Below the pieces are notes generated by a model, which did no database searches, was not told the DNA's origin, and saw only the letters and a program-made list of their open reading frames with translations. The position numbers and the translations under genes were made by a program. Below, in pieces: positions 15,980 through 24,337 of a stretch of 64,000 nt of DNA (position 1 is the stretch's first letter; each line of letters starts with the position of its first letter). This stretch comes from an uncultured Faecalibacterium sp. (GTDB taxonomy: Bacteria > Bacillota > Clostridia > Oscillospirales > Ruminococcaceae): NCBI GenBank assembly GCA_937907025.1, contig CALESJ010000026.1, positions 1 to 64,000 on the forward strand, in the 5' to 3' direction.

Positions 15980-16704
15980 CGAATCAAACGAACCAGAATG
16001 TCGCCATGGTCGACAATGAAGATTACGATACCATAGACCTGCTGGAAGTTCTCAATGTGGTCCGCCAGCACATCCTTGTCGTGATCCTGACCACAGTCAT
16101 CGCAGCAGTCGCAGGCTTTTGTGTGTCCCAGTTTCTTCTGGTCCCCAAGTACGAATCGTCCGCGCTGATGATTGTCAATACGCGTCAGGATGCCACGGCC
16201 AACGTCACCAGCGACCAGATCACTTCCGCCACCAAACTGGTGTCCACCTACAGCATTATTATCAAGAGCGATACCGTTCTTCAGAAGGTTATCGACAATC
16301 TGGGGCTGACCCTTACTTATCCGGAGCTGAAGGACCGGGTAACCGTTTCAGCAGTGGATGACACCCAGGTCATGCAGATTACCGTCCTCAGCGACAACCC
16401 CGAATGGGCCCGGCAGGTCTGCGAACAGATCACCCAGATTTCCCCTGATGTCATTCTGGAGTCGGTGGAAGCTGGTTCTGTCAAACTGATTTCCCAGGCT
16501 TCGGTCCCCACCGAACCCGTTTCTCCCAACATTCTGAAAAATACGGCTATTGCTGCTCTTCTCGGCCTGGTATTGAGTGCGGGCATCGTGATCCTGCGCG
16601 AGATGCTGGACAACCGGATCAAAACTGAGGATGACGTCCGCAAGTATCTGGATATGCCTGTAATCGGGGTTATTCCCGACTTTGATATGGGAGGGAAACG
16701 CTGA
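15976..16704 (+). CDS. cpsC: Polysaccharide co-polymerase, tyrosine kinase modulator (CpsC/Wzz type)
   Basis: The 242-residue protein has the Wzz/CpsC layout: cytoplasmic start with IDLLEVLNVVRQH, transmembrane helix about 33-55, extracellular region with KYESSALMIVNTRQ, second helix about 187-207 preceded by PVSPNILKN, and a cytoplasmic end (DNRIKTEDDVRKYLDMPVIGVIP) that activates the cognate CpsD kinase. It controls chain length and export of an exopolysaccharide or capsule. It overlaps the upstream gene by 4 bases and the kinase gene by one base. Confidence 0.9.
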   Translation: MTNQTNQNVAMVDNEDYDTIDLLEVLNVVRQHILVVILTTVIAAVAGFCVSQFLLVPKYESSALMIVNTRQDATANVTSDQITSATKLVSTYSIIIKSDTVLQKVIDNLGLTLTYPELKDRVTVSAVDDTQVMQITVLSDNPEWARQVCEQITQISPDVILESVEAGSVKLISQASVPTEPVSPNILKNTAIAALLGLVLSAGIVILREMLDNRIKTEDDVRKYLDMPVIGVIPDFDMGGKR

Positions 16705-17459
16705 TGGCAAACAAGACGAAACATTCCCACCGCAAGTTGAATCTGGTGGGCCCCAACGCACCGTTCCAGTATGTGGAAGCCTACAAATCCCTGCGCACCA
16801 ACCTGTCCTTCCTGTCCGGCACTTCCCAGTGCAAAGTGATTATGGTCACCTCCTCGGTTCCCGAAGAAGGCAAGAGCAATGTGGCCATCAACCTGTCCAT
16901 GACCCTGGCCGAGGACGGCAAGCGGGTTCTTCTGATGGACTGTGACCTTCGCAAGGGTTCCCTTTCCCGGTATCTGAACGTCAAGCGTTCTCACCCCGGC
17001 ATCTCCAATGTTGTAGCCGGCCAGTGTGGCCTGGCAGAAGCTCTTGCTTCCGTCGGCGGTGCACAGTTCACCCTGCTTCCTGTTGGCCCTATCCCCCCGA
17101 ACCCGGCGGAAATGCTGGCCACCGACAAGATGGCTTCTCTCATCAAGGCGGTTCGTGAGGCCTTTGACTATGTGATTGTGGACACGCCCCCTGTTTCCGT
17201 CGTGACCGATGCTGCGGTTCTCAGCCGCCTGGTGGACGGTGTCGTCCTGGTTGTTCGTCCCGGTATCACCACCATCCAGGGCGCCCAGTTAAGCAAAAAG
17301 AACCTGGAAGCTGTCAACGCCCATGTGCTGGGTGTCATTCTGAACGGGTACAACGCCAAGCAGTCCGGCAAGAAGGACGGCTACTACTATTCCTACACCT
17401 ACGACTACTACAAGCATGATGACGACGACGAGGACGCCAAGGCGCGCAGCAAAAAATGA
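16704..17459 (+). CDS. cpsD: Bacterial tyrosine kinase CpsD
   Basis: The 251-residue BY-kinase phosphorylates its own C-terminal tyrosines with CpsC. Walker A is SSVPEEGKSN (residues 50-59), Walker A' is LLMDCDLR (about 76-83) and Walker B is YVIVDTPP (about 155-162). The tyrosine cluster YYYSYTYDYY is followed by an acidic and basic tail (HDDDDEDAKARSKK). The N-terminal EAYKSLRTNL is the oligomerisation motif of the family. Start and stop overlap or abut neighbours in the cpsC-cpsD-cpsB order seen in streptococci and clostridia. Confidence 0.93.
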   Translation: MANKTKHSHRKLNLVGPNAPFQYVEAYKSLRTNLSFLSGTSQCKVIMVTSSVPEEGKSNVAINLSMTLAEDGKRVLLMDCDLRKGSLSRYLNVKRSHPGISNVVAGQCGLAEALASVGGAQFTLLPVGPIPPNPAEMLATDKMASLIKAVREAFDYVIVDTPPVSVVTDAAVLSRLVDGVVLVVRPGITTIQGAQLSKKNLEAVNAHVLGVILNGYNAKQSGKKDGYYYSYTYDYYKHDDDDEDAKARSKK

Positions 17460-17472
17460 GGAGTAACGTTAC

Positions 17473-18222
17473 ATGCAGTTGATTGACTTACATTGTCATA
17501 TTCTTCCGGGAATTGATGACGGAGCCAAAAACGTAGATGTTTCTATGCAGCTGCTGCAACAGGAACGCACCAATGGAGTTGTAGGGGTTTGTTTTACCCC
17601 CCACTTCTATTATGAGCGCATGAGCATCGATGAATTTCTGACCAACCGGCATCAGGCTTTCACACTGCTGAAGAGCCAGATCAAAGCCTCCGGCATCGAG
17701 ATGGCCTTCAAGACCGGTGCAGAAGTTTATTTTTCTCCTGCTCTCCCCTCCCTCGATCTGAAGAAGCTCGCCTTTTACGGCACCAATTATCTGCTGCTGG
17801 AACTGCCTACCAGTTTTCATCCCAGCGGAATCGAAGATCTGCTGTTCGAAATTCAGCAGCAAGGTTTCACTCCCATTCTGGCCCATGTGGAACGGTATCC
17901 GTACGTCTGCGAGAATCCTTCCCTGCTCTACGATTGGGTTTCCGGCGGCGCCCTGGCACAGATCAATGCATCCGGTCTGATTCGAAAAGGACATACGGCC
18001 AAGCTGCTGGAGAAATTCATTGACTGGAATCTGGTACATCTTCTGTGTACCGATGCGCATCATCCCGAGAAGCGTCCGGCACAGCTGAAAGCCGGATTCG
18101 ACACGCTTCCGGTCAAAGTCCAGTCTTACTTCCAGAAAAACGCCATCGACGTTTTTCTCGGCAACGACATCCGTCAGCATGAACCCGTTATGCCGCGGTA
18201 TCGTTTCGGTCGCTGGACGTGA
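17473..18222 (+). CDS. cpsB: Tyrosine-protein phosphatase CpsB (PHP family)
   Basis: The 249-residue manganese-dependent phosphatase removes phosphate from CpsD. PHP metal-binding motifs are visible: DLHCHILPGIDDG (residues 5-17), TPHFY, EVYFS, LAHVERYPY and TDAHH. The ribosome site GAGGAG overlaps the kinase stop, so the kinase and phosphatase are coupled. It ends the operon and is followed by two terminators. Confidence 0.93.
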   Translation: MQLIDLHCHILPGIDDGAKNVDVSMQLLQQERTNGVVGVCFTPHFYYERMSIDEFLTNRHQAFTLLKSQIKASGIEMAFKTGAEVYFSPALPSLDLKKLAFYGTNYLLLELPTSFHPSGIEDLLFEIQQQGFTPILAHVERYPYVCENPSLLYDWVSGGALAQINASGLIRKGHTAKLLEKFIDWNLVHLLCTDAHHPEKRPAQLKAGFDTLPVKVQSYFQKNAIDVFLGNDIRQHEPVMPRYRFGRWT

Positions 18223-18242
18223 GTTTTTTCATTTTGAATTTC

Positions 18243-18292
18243 AAAAAACGCCTTCCTTTGCAGCTATGCATCGGAGAGGCGTTTTTCATTTA
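18243..18292 (+). terminator. Rho-independent terminator after cpsB
   Basis: AAAAAACGCCT ... CC pairs with GG ... AGGCGTTTTT around a loop of about 16 bases, with a downstream T tract. It ends the sortase-cps operon. Confidence 0.75.
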
Positions 18293-18310
18293 TACATTGT
18301 AAAAAACAAA

Positions 18311-18372
18311 ACCGGCCCCCTGCGTGGGATTTTTCTTTCCCGCAGCAGAGTGCCGGTTCTTTTATTTTTAAT
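18311..18372. terminator. Second, probably bidirectional terminator
   Basis: ACCGGC ... GCCGGT encloses an inner hairpin CTGCGTGGGA / TTTCCCGCAG, followed by TCTTTTATTTTT. On the minus strand the A-rich upstream sequence supplies a T tract. It lies between convergent operons. Confidence 0.6.
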
Positions 18373-18433
18373 TACCTTTTACACACAATAATCCACATGG
18401 TTCAAACTGACAGAGTATCCGCGCTTCACGCTT

Positions 18434-19471
18434 TTACTCTGCGCGGGCCATGGCCTGCTTGAAGTCCGGCAGGTCGGTGAAGATTTCGTTGGTGTACGGG
18501 TTCTTCTTCTGTTCCACCGACCGCTTGATGATGATGGCCAGCACAATCACGTTGACCGCCAGCGCCAGGATGGCAATGACGCCCTGCATGGTGGGGTCAG
18601 CCGCCGTGGGCCGGGTCGCCGCATCCATGAAGCCGTCCACATACAGCACGGGGATGGTGGCAAACACGCCCTGATCCTGGAACATGGGGAACACCTGGGC
18701 GAACATGCACCACAGAGCCAGGGTGTTGGCGCGGTTCTGAATCCAGCCGCCCTTGTTCCAGAACGCGTTGGCAAAGGTGGGGGCCAGCAGCAGCGCCACG
18801 CCGCAGTACCAGGCATGGGTGGGCAGGTTGTTGTAGGTGTATTCAAAGTTCCACAGGTCGTAGGCGACGATGTACAGCACGGTCATATCGGGCCAGAGCA
18901 TGTCCTGCTGTTTCTTGGAGGTGTAGATGCCCCACCAGCCGGTCATGCACAGGATGTTGATGATGCCCGCAATGCCGTTGACCCAGTTCCACCAGCCGCC
19001 GTACAGCCAGACGTTTTCGCTGGAAAGCCACCAGCGGGTACCGGTTTCGGCCATAGCCATGGCGCCGCGGATGCCGGACTCAAAGTCGCTGGCAACGGCG
19101 ATCAGGATATTGATGGCCACAATGGCGAAGGGGAACGCCTTAAACCAGTGGGTCTTGCCCACGCCCCACTTGTACTTGAGCATCATGAAGCCGATGCAGC
19201 CGATGGTGGCAGCGTAGAGCTTGGCGTAATGGAACCAGCTGTTCATGTACAGGTAGGTGGGATTGTTCAGCGCCCATTCTGCTCCCATGGCAGCACCCAC
19301 AGCCACGGCAATGAAATACACCGTCAGGCCCGCAGGCAGGATCAGGAAGCAGAAGATGCCGCCCTGCTTGGTGCGGCGGGCCAGTTCATTGACCAAGATC
19401 AGCCCCACAAACACCAGCAGCCAGCCGAACAATTGCCAGCCGGCGTTTTCGCCGTAGATTTGAAACAACAT
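18434..19471 (-). CDS. Multi-pass membrane protein, DUF5692-like
   Basis: The 345-residue protein is very hydrophobic with eight to ten predicted helices and unusual Trp/Tyr-rich loops (TGTRWWLSSENVWLYGGWWNWV, DLWNFEYTYNNLPTHAWYCG). It resembles what I remember as the DUF5692 family of clostridial membrane proteins; this was not checked. It is last in the hypB operon, 36 bases after hypA. Metal transport, quinone handling or sensing are all possible. Nothing in the sequence decides. Confidence 0.6.
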   Translation of the reverse strand: MLFQIYGENAGWQLFGWLLVFVGLILVNELARRTKQGGIFCFLILPAGLTVYFIAVAVGAAMGAEWALNNPTYLYMNSWFHYAKLYAATIGCIGFMMLKYKWGVGKTHWFKAFPFAIVAINILIAVASDFESGIRGAMAMAETGTRWWLSSENVWLYGGWWNWVNGIAGIINILCMTGWWGIYTSKKQQDMLWPDMTVLYIVAYDLWNFEYTYNNLPTHAWYCGVALLLAPTFANAFWNKGGWIQNRANTLALWCMFAQVFPMFQDQGVFATIPVLYVDGFMDAATRPTAADPTMQGVIAILALAVNVIVLAIIIKRSVEQKKNPYTNEIFTDLPDFKQAMARAE

Positions 19472-19507
19472 ACGATATTCCTCCTATCGCAAAAATGTAC
19501 TTGTTTG

Positions 19508-19900
19508 TTACAGTGCGCTTTGGGCCTGGGGCGTATCCGCCTCTGTCCCCTCTTCCTCCGGCACCGTAATATCCCGGATCATGGTTTCGTTGCCCTGTAT
19601 CAGATGCGTATGTCCGCTGCCGCATCCGGGGCAGGTACGGCCATGAGCCACGGTGGGATAAACCAGCCCGCAAGCCTCGCAAAGAGTCTTGGCCGGGATG
19701 ACCTCCACCTGCAGCTTTGCGCCGCGCAGCATGTCCGACTTGGACGCGGCCCAGTTCCAGCAATCCTGGAGGTAGTCCTCCAACACACCGGAAACCTCGC
19801 CCAGTTCCAGCGTCACCGCGTTGACGCGCTTGACGCCGTTCTGGCGGCCCACTTCTTCCACGCTGCGGATGATATGAAATACGATTCCCAGTTCGTGCAT
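19508..19900 (-). CDS. hypA: Hydrogenase maturation nickel chaperone HypA
   Basis: The 130-residue protein begins MHELGI, with the nickel-binding His2, and has a zinc-binding pair of Cys motifs (CEACG and CPGCGSG), the full HypA/HybF signature. The C-terminal end is longer than usual by about 15 acidic residues (PEEEGTEADTPQAQ). The start is one base after the oxidoreductase stop. HypA delivers nickel to [NiFe] hydrogenase or urease precursors with HypB. No such target enzyme is encoded in this window. Confidence 0.93.
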   Translation of the reverse strand: MHELGIVFHIIRSVEEVGRQNGVKRVNAVTLELGEVSGVLEDYLQDCWNWAASKSDMLRGAKLQVEVIPAKTLCEACGLVYPTVAHGRTCPGCGSGHTHLIQGNETMIRDITVPEEEGTEADTPQAQSAL

Positions 19901-19901
19901 A

Positions 19902-22670
19902 TCAATCTTCCTTCTTGCCGAACCGAATCTTGAATTCCCGCTTGATCATGTACGGCAGAATGGCCTTGAACTTGTCCTCACTGCGCACCATGGTGCTGCA
20001 TTCGGGCAGTTCGCGGGAAAGATGGATGGCATCGAACTCGCACTTGGTGGTGCAGATGCCGCAGCCAATGCACTTGTTGGGGTCCACCACCGAGGCACCG
20101 CAGCCCAGGCAGCGGGCGGTTTCTTTCTTGACCTGCTCCTCGGTAAAGGTCTTGTGGCCATCCCGGAAAGAGCGGTGGTAGTCGATATCCTGGGCCATTC
20201 CGGCCACCTGGCGGGCCGTGGTATCGTAGCTTTCCAGTGCGATATCCTTCTTATTCAGCTCGATGAAGTCCCGGCGATTGCGGCCGATGGTCATGCTGGT
20301 GTTGGGCTGGACAAAGCGGTGGATGGAAACAGCGCCTTCCTTGCCTGCCGCGATGGCATCGATGGCAAACTTGGGACCGGTGTAGACATCACCGCCCACG
20401 AACACGTCGGGCTGGGCCGTCTGGTAGGTCAGCGGGTCGGCCTCTGCGCGGCCGCCGCGTCCGAACGTTACTTTGGAGCCTTCCAGCAGGCTGCCCCACT
20501 GGATGCTCTGGCCGATGCTCAGGAACACATGGTCACATTCCACCGTAACGGTATCGTTTTCGTCATAGGTGGGTGCAAAGCGGCCTGCATCGTCGTATAC
20601 CGACACGCAGCGCTTGAACACCACAGCGGTGGCCTTGCCGTCCCTGGTGATGATTTCCTTAGGGCCCCATCCGCAGTGGACCTTGGCGCCGTCTTCCTCG
20701 GCTTCGGCCACTTCATCGGGGGTGGCAGGCATCTGGTTCCGGGCTTCCAGGCAGTACATATCCGCCGCAGAAGCGCCACAGCGCAGGCCGGAACGCACCA
20801 CGTCGATGGCCACGTTGCCGCCGCCCACGACCACGATACGGCCGTCCAGAGTCACCTTCTCCCCTGCATTCACACGGTGCAGGAAGTCCACGGCGGTGGT
20901 CACATTGGGGGCATCCTCGCCGGGGACCCCGGCTTTGCGGCCGCCCTGGCAGCCGATGGCCACATAGAAGGCCTTATATCCCTGGGCACGCAGTTCATCC
21001 AGGGTCACGTCCTTGCCCACTTCCACGCCGCAGCGGATGTCCACGCCTATCTGGCGGATGACATCGATTTCGGCTGCCACCACATCCTTTTCCAGCTTGT
21101 AGGAAGGGATGCCGTAGGTGAGCATACCGCCGGGCTTTTCGTTCTTTTCAAACACGGTGGGGTGATAGCCCTTTTCCGCCAGGTAGAATGCGCAGGACAA
21201 GCCCGCCGGGCCGGCACCAATGATGGCGATTTTCTCGTTGAAGCCGCCCCGGTTGGACGGCGGATTGATGGGCGGGATATAGCGGGTATCCGCATCCAGA
21301 TCTTTCTGAGCGATGAACTTCTTCACCTCATCAATGGCCACCGCCTTGTCCACGGTACCGCGGGTGCAGGCGTCCTCACAGCGGCGGTTGCACACGCGAC
21401 CACACACCGCCGGGAAGGGATTTTCCCGCTTGATGAGGGCCAGGGCTTCCTGGTAGCGTCCCTGGGCTGCCATCTTCAGGTAGCCCTGTACCGCGATATG
21501 GGCCGGGCAGGCGGTCTTGCAGGGTGCCGTGCCGGTGTCATAGCAGTTGATGCGGTTCTTGTCCCGGTAATCGATGGTCCACTTTTCGGGGCCCCATTTG
21601 ACCTTATCGGGCAGCTCCTGCCGGGGGTATTCCACCGGGCCGTGGCTGGTGCACAGCTTCTGGCCCAGCTTCACCGCCCCGGCGGGGCAGTATTCCACGC
21701 AGCGGCCGCAGGCCACACAGTTTTCCGGGGTGACATGGGCCACATAGGCGGAACGGCTCATGTTGGGAGTGTTGAACAGCTGGCTGGTACGCAGGGCGTT
21801 GCAGATGTTCACATTGCAGTTGCAGATGGCAAAGATCTTGTTTTCGCCGTCGATGTTGGTGATCTGGTGCACGAAGCCGTTGTCCTCGGCCCGCTTCAGG
21901 ATGCGCATAACCTCGTCATAGTCCACATAGTGGCCCTTCTTGGTTTCCACCAGATAGTCGGCCATGTCGCCCACGCCGATGCACCAGTCCTCCGGGTCGT
22001 CGCCGCAGCCCTCGCCCAGGCGGGCCCGGGACATACGGCAGGAGCAGGGACTGGCAGCGTATTTGCCGTCGTACTTTTTCAGCCAGTGGGAGATGTGCTC
22101 AATGTCCACCGACTGGTTTTCGGTTTCGATGGCCTTTTCCACCGGGATGACGTGCATGCCGATACCGGCGCCGCCCGGCGGGACCATAGCAGTGATGTGT
22201 TCCAGCGGCAGGAAGGTCATCCGCTCAAAGAACGCGGTGACTTCGGGATTGTTTTCGATCTGGCTCTTCTGCATGTTGAAGAACTCGGCGCTGCCGGGCA
22301 CGAACATGGGCAGAACGTACTGCTTTTCGTGCCGCTCGTTCTCCCAGTTGTACTCCAGCAGGCCCACATAGCTCATCTGGTACAACAGGGGTTCCAGCTC
22401 CTCGGCGGATTTACCGGTGGCCTTGACCAGCTCGGGCAGGGTCATGGGTTTGCGGACCTTCATTTTCAGGGCCACATCTGCCATCTCGTCGGTGATCAGG
22501 CCTGCCAGACCCCAGTATTCCGGGTCTTCGGCGGTAAGGGGGCGCAGTTTGGCGGGCACACGGTCAGTGATTTTCTGGCCCAGTTTCAGGATTTTTTCCC
22601 GGGGCTGTTCGTCCTTGGGAATCTTGAAAGGCAGTTTGCTCTCGTCCAGCGGAAAATGGGTCTGGCTCAT
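19902..22670 (-). CDS. Large Fe-S/FAD NAD(P)H oxidoreductase (GltD-like)
   Basis: A 922-residue multidomain electron-transfer protein. Domain order: a winged-helix-like region (about 50-120, MTLPELVKATGKSAEELEPLL); a Cys-rich region with CSCR, CNCNVNIC and a ferredoxin motif CVACGRCVEYCP (to about 350); the GltD N-terminal Fe-S domain (CKTACP ... CGRVCNRRCEDAC); FAD site IGAGPAGLSCAFYLAEKG; NAD(P)H site VVVGGGNVAIDVVRSG; and a C-terminal ferredoxin (CLGCGASVVDPNKCIGCGICTTKC). ATG 22670 is chosen because AAAGGAC precedes it. The family includes glutamate synthase beta subunits and NfnB-type bifurcating enzymes. Lying between hypB and hypA, it may supply or accept electrons for a nickel enzyme. 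Confidence 0.8.
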   Translation of the reverse strand: MSQTHFPLDESKLPFKIPKDEQPREKILKLGQKITDRVPAKLRPLTAEDPEYWGLAGLITDEMADVALKMKVRKPMTLPELVKATGKSAEELEPLLYQMSYVGLLEYNWENERHEKQYVLPMFVPGSAEFFNMQKSQIENNPEVTAFFERMTFLPLEHITAMVPPGGAGIGMHVIPVEKAIETENQSVDIEHISHWLKKYDGKYAASPCSCRMSRARLGEGCGDDPEDWCIGVGDMADYLVETKKGHYVDYDEVMRILKRAEDNGFVHQITNIDGENKIFAICNCNVNICNALRTSQLFNTPNMSRSAYVAHVTPENCVACGRCVEYCPAGAVKLGQKLCTSHGPVEYPRQELPDKVKWGPEKWTIDYRDKNRINCYDTGTAPCKTACPAHIAVQGYLKMAAQGRYQEALALIKRENPFPAVCGRVCNRRCEDACTRGTVDKAVAIDEVKKFIAQKDLDADTRYIPPINPPSNRGGFNEKIAIIGAGPAGLSCAFYLAEKGYHPTVFEKNEKPGGMLTYGIPSYKLEKDVVAAEIDVIRQIGVDIRCGVEVGKDVTLDELRAQGYKAFYVAIGCQGGRKAGVPGEDAPNVTTAVDFLHRVNAGEKVTLDGRIVVVGGGNVAIDVVRSGLRCGASAADMYCLEARNQMPATPDEVAEAEEDGAKVHCGWGPKEIITRDGKATAVVFKRCVSVYDDAGRFAPTYDENDTVTVECDHVFLSIGQSIQWGSLLEGSKVTFGRGGRAEADPLTYQTAQPDVFVGGDVYTGPKFAIDAIAAGKEGAVSIHRFVQPNTSMTIGRNRRDFIELNKKDIALESYDTTARQVAGMAQDIDYHRSFRDGHKTFTEEQVKKETARCLGCGASVVDPNKCIGCGICTTKCEFDAIHLSRELPECSTMVRSEDKFKAILPYMIKREFKIRFGKKED

Positions 22671-22687
22671 AGTTGTGTCCTTTCTGT

Positions 22688-23368
22688 TTACTGGTTGGCC
22701 CGGTTCTTCCAGGCGGCTACTTCGGCCCGCAGCCAGTCGGCCCACTGTTCAATGCCCTCTCCGGTGCGGGCACAGATGGGAATGACCTTGGCGTCGGGAT
22801 TGCGCATGTGGATGTATTCCTTGCACTTGTCCATATCAAAATCGAAATACGGCATCACGTCGATCTTGTTCACCAGCACCACATCACAGACGGTGAACAT
22901 CAGCGGATATTTCAGAGGCTTGTCGTGACCTTCCGGCACCGAGAGAATCATGGCATTCTTGACTGCGCCGGTATCGAATTCCGCCGGGCAGACCAGGTTG
23001 CCCACATTTTCCAGAATGGCCAGGTCCACATCCTCCAGGCCCAGACCGTCCAGTCCCTGGCGGGTCATGTCGGCATCCAGGTGGCACATACCGCCGGTAT
23101 GCAGCTGGATGGCCTTGGCACCGGTTTCGGCAATGGCCTTGGCGTCCACATCGGAGTCGATGTCGGCTTCCATAACGCCGATGCGCATCTCCTCTTTCAG
23201 CGCTTCGATGGTCCGGCGCAGGGTGGTGGTTTTGCCGGACCCCGGCGAGGACATGAGGTTGAGCAGAAACACGCCTTTCTCTTTCAGCTGCCGGCGAACC
23301 TCGTCGGCTTCGCGGTCATTGGAGGCAAACACGCTCTGTTTGATTTCCAGAATCTTTACCTTTTCCAT
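22688..23368 (-). CDS. hypB: Hydrogenase maturation GTPase HypB
   Basis: The 226-residue GTPase drives nickel insertion. P-loop SSPGSGKTTT (residues 40-49), EADIDSDVDA, metal site TGGMCHLD, ENVGNLVCP and the NKID guanine-specificity motif are all present. It lacks the N-terminal His-rich or CxxCGC nickel store found in some homologues. It is the first gene of the minus-strand operon; GAAAGGA precedes ATG 23368, and a 15-bp palindrome lies 26 bases upstream of the start. Confidence 0.95.
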   Translation of the reverse strand: MEKVKILEIKQSVFASNDREADEVRRQLKEKGVFLLNLMSSPGSGKTTTLRRTIEALKEEMRIGVMEADIDSDVDAKAIAETGAKAIQLHTGGMCHLDADMTRQGLDGLGLEDVDLAILENVGNLVCPAEFDTGAVKNAMILSVPEGHDKPLKYPLMFTVCDVVLVNKIDVMPYFDFDMDKCKEYIHMRNPDAKVIPICARTGEGIEQWADWLRAEVAAWKNRANQ

Positions 23369-23393
23369 CTTGCTTGTCCTTTCTCCCCTGTTT

Positions 23394-23408
23394 TGTGGTT
23401 ATGCCACA
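23394..23408. promoter_or_regulatory. Palindromic operator 1, hypB side
   Basis: TGTGG TTATG CCACA. It lies in the hypB 5' leader or promoter zone. A near-identical palindrome flanks the divergent gntR gene, so both are likely bound by the GntR regulator. Confidence 0.7.
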
Positions 23409-23563
23409 CAGCGGCACCACCGCAGGCAGCAGAAAACTTTTCCTTTTGTGAATAGTTTAACGCTCATTGAAACAACGGTCAACCATGCCGGATTATTTCA
23501 GTGAATCCATGCAAAGAAAGGCTTTTTATTTGGCAAAATGTATGATAAAATTGAGTCATGGTA

Positions 23564-23578
23564 TGTGGTATAGCCACA
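23564..23578. promoter_or_regulatory. Palindromic operator 2, gntR side
   Basis: TGTGG TATAG CCACA, 20 bases before ATG 23599. It shares both 5-base arms with operator 1. FadR-subfamily regulators bind short palindromes of this size. Confidence 0.7.
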
Positions 23579-23598
23579 GCACAGAAAGGAGTGCCGGT

Positions 23599-24306
23599 AT
23601 GGAGTTTGAAAAGCTGTCCGCTCCCAGTCTGAAAGACCTGTTCATCCAGCAGCTGCAGCGGATGATTTTGTCCGGCGAGCTGGCCGTGGGCACCCAATTG
23701 CCCCCGGAACGGGAACTGGCCCAGCGGATGCAGGTAAGCCGGGCGGTGGTCAACGGCGGCATGAGTGAGCTGGCCAAGCAGGGGTTTGTGGAGATCCGGC
23801 CCCGGCAGGGCGCCGTGGTGGCCGATTACCGGCGCAGCGGCAACCTGAGCACCCTGATTGCCATCATGGAATACCAGGGCGGTGTTCTGGGCAAGGAAGA
23901 GATCCAGTCCATTCTGGAAGTGCGCCTGGCGCTGGAGCATCTGGCGGTGTCCAACACCATCGACCGCGCCTCCGACGAGGCTCTGGACCGGCTGGGCAAG
24001 CTGCTGGCCGCCATTGCCGAGTGCGAAACACCAGCGCAGGCAGCCGAAGCTGCCTGGGAGTTCCAGCACGAGCTGGCGCTGGTGAGCGGCAACAGCATTC
24101 TGCCCCTGATCTACTACTCCTTCAAACCGCCGGTCATTACCCTGTGGACCCGTTTCTGCCGGCTGTACGGCATCGGGGCGCTGTGTCACAACACCGAAAA
24201 ACTCTACGACTTTATCCGCGCCCGGGACCATGACGGTGCCGCCCGCTGGATCGATGAGTATCTGGGACAGGCTATATCGGGCAACCAGCAGATTTACGAC
24301 GATTGA
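23599..24306 (+). CDS. GntR-family regulator with FCD domain
   Basis: The 235-residue protein has a GntR winged helix (LQRMILSGELAVGTQLPPERELAQRM, then VSRAVVNGGMSELAKQGFVEI) and an all-helical FCD effector domain (ILEVRLALEHLAV..., with His/Asp/Glu positions that hold a metal in relatives). ATG 23599 follows GAAAGGAG; an in-frame upstream extension to 23467 has no ribosome site and crosses operator 2. It is divergent from hypB and probably represses or activates both units through the TGTGG-N5-CCACA palindromes. Ligands in this subfamily are usually small organic acids. Confidence 0.88.
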   Translation: MEFEKLSAPSLKDLFIQQLQRMILSGELAVGTQLPPERELAQRMQVSRAVVNGGMSELAKQGFVEIRPRQGAVVADYRRSGNLSTLIAIMEYQGGVLGKEEIQSILEVRLALEHLAVSNTIDRASDEALDRLGKLLAAIAECETPAQAAEAAWEFQHELALVSGNSILPLIYYSFKPPVITLWTRFCRLYGIGALCHNTEKLYDFIRARDHDGAARWIDEYLGQAISGNQQIYDD

Positions 24307-24337
24307 GATTTTTGCTTTTTAGCGGGAAAAGAGGTCT

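Noticed and set aside
20022..22928. 968-codon open frame antisense to the GltD-like oxidoreductase
   Set aside because: It mirrors a GC-rich gene with recognised motifs on the other strand, has no ribosome site and gives low-complexity His/Gly/Val-rich protein.
23467..23598. N-terminal extension of the GntR protein to 23467
   Set aside because: It would cover the divergent promoter and operator 2 and has no ribosome site; ATG 23599 has GAAAGGAG.
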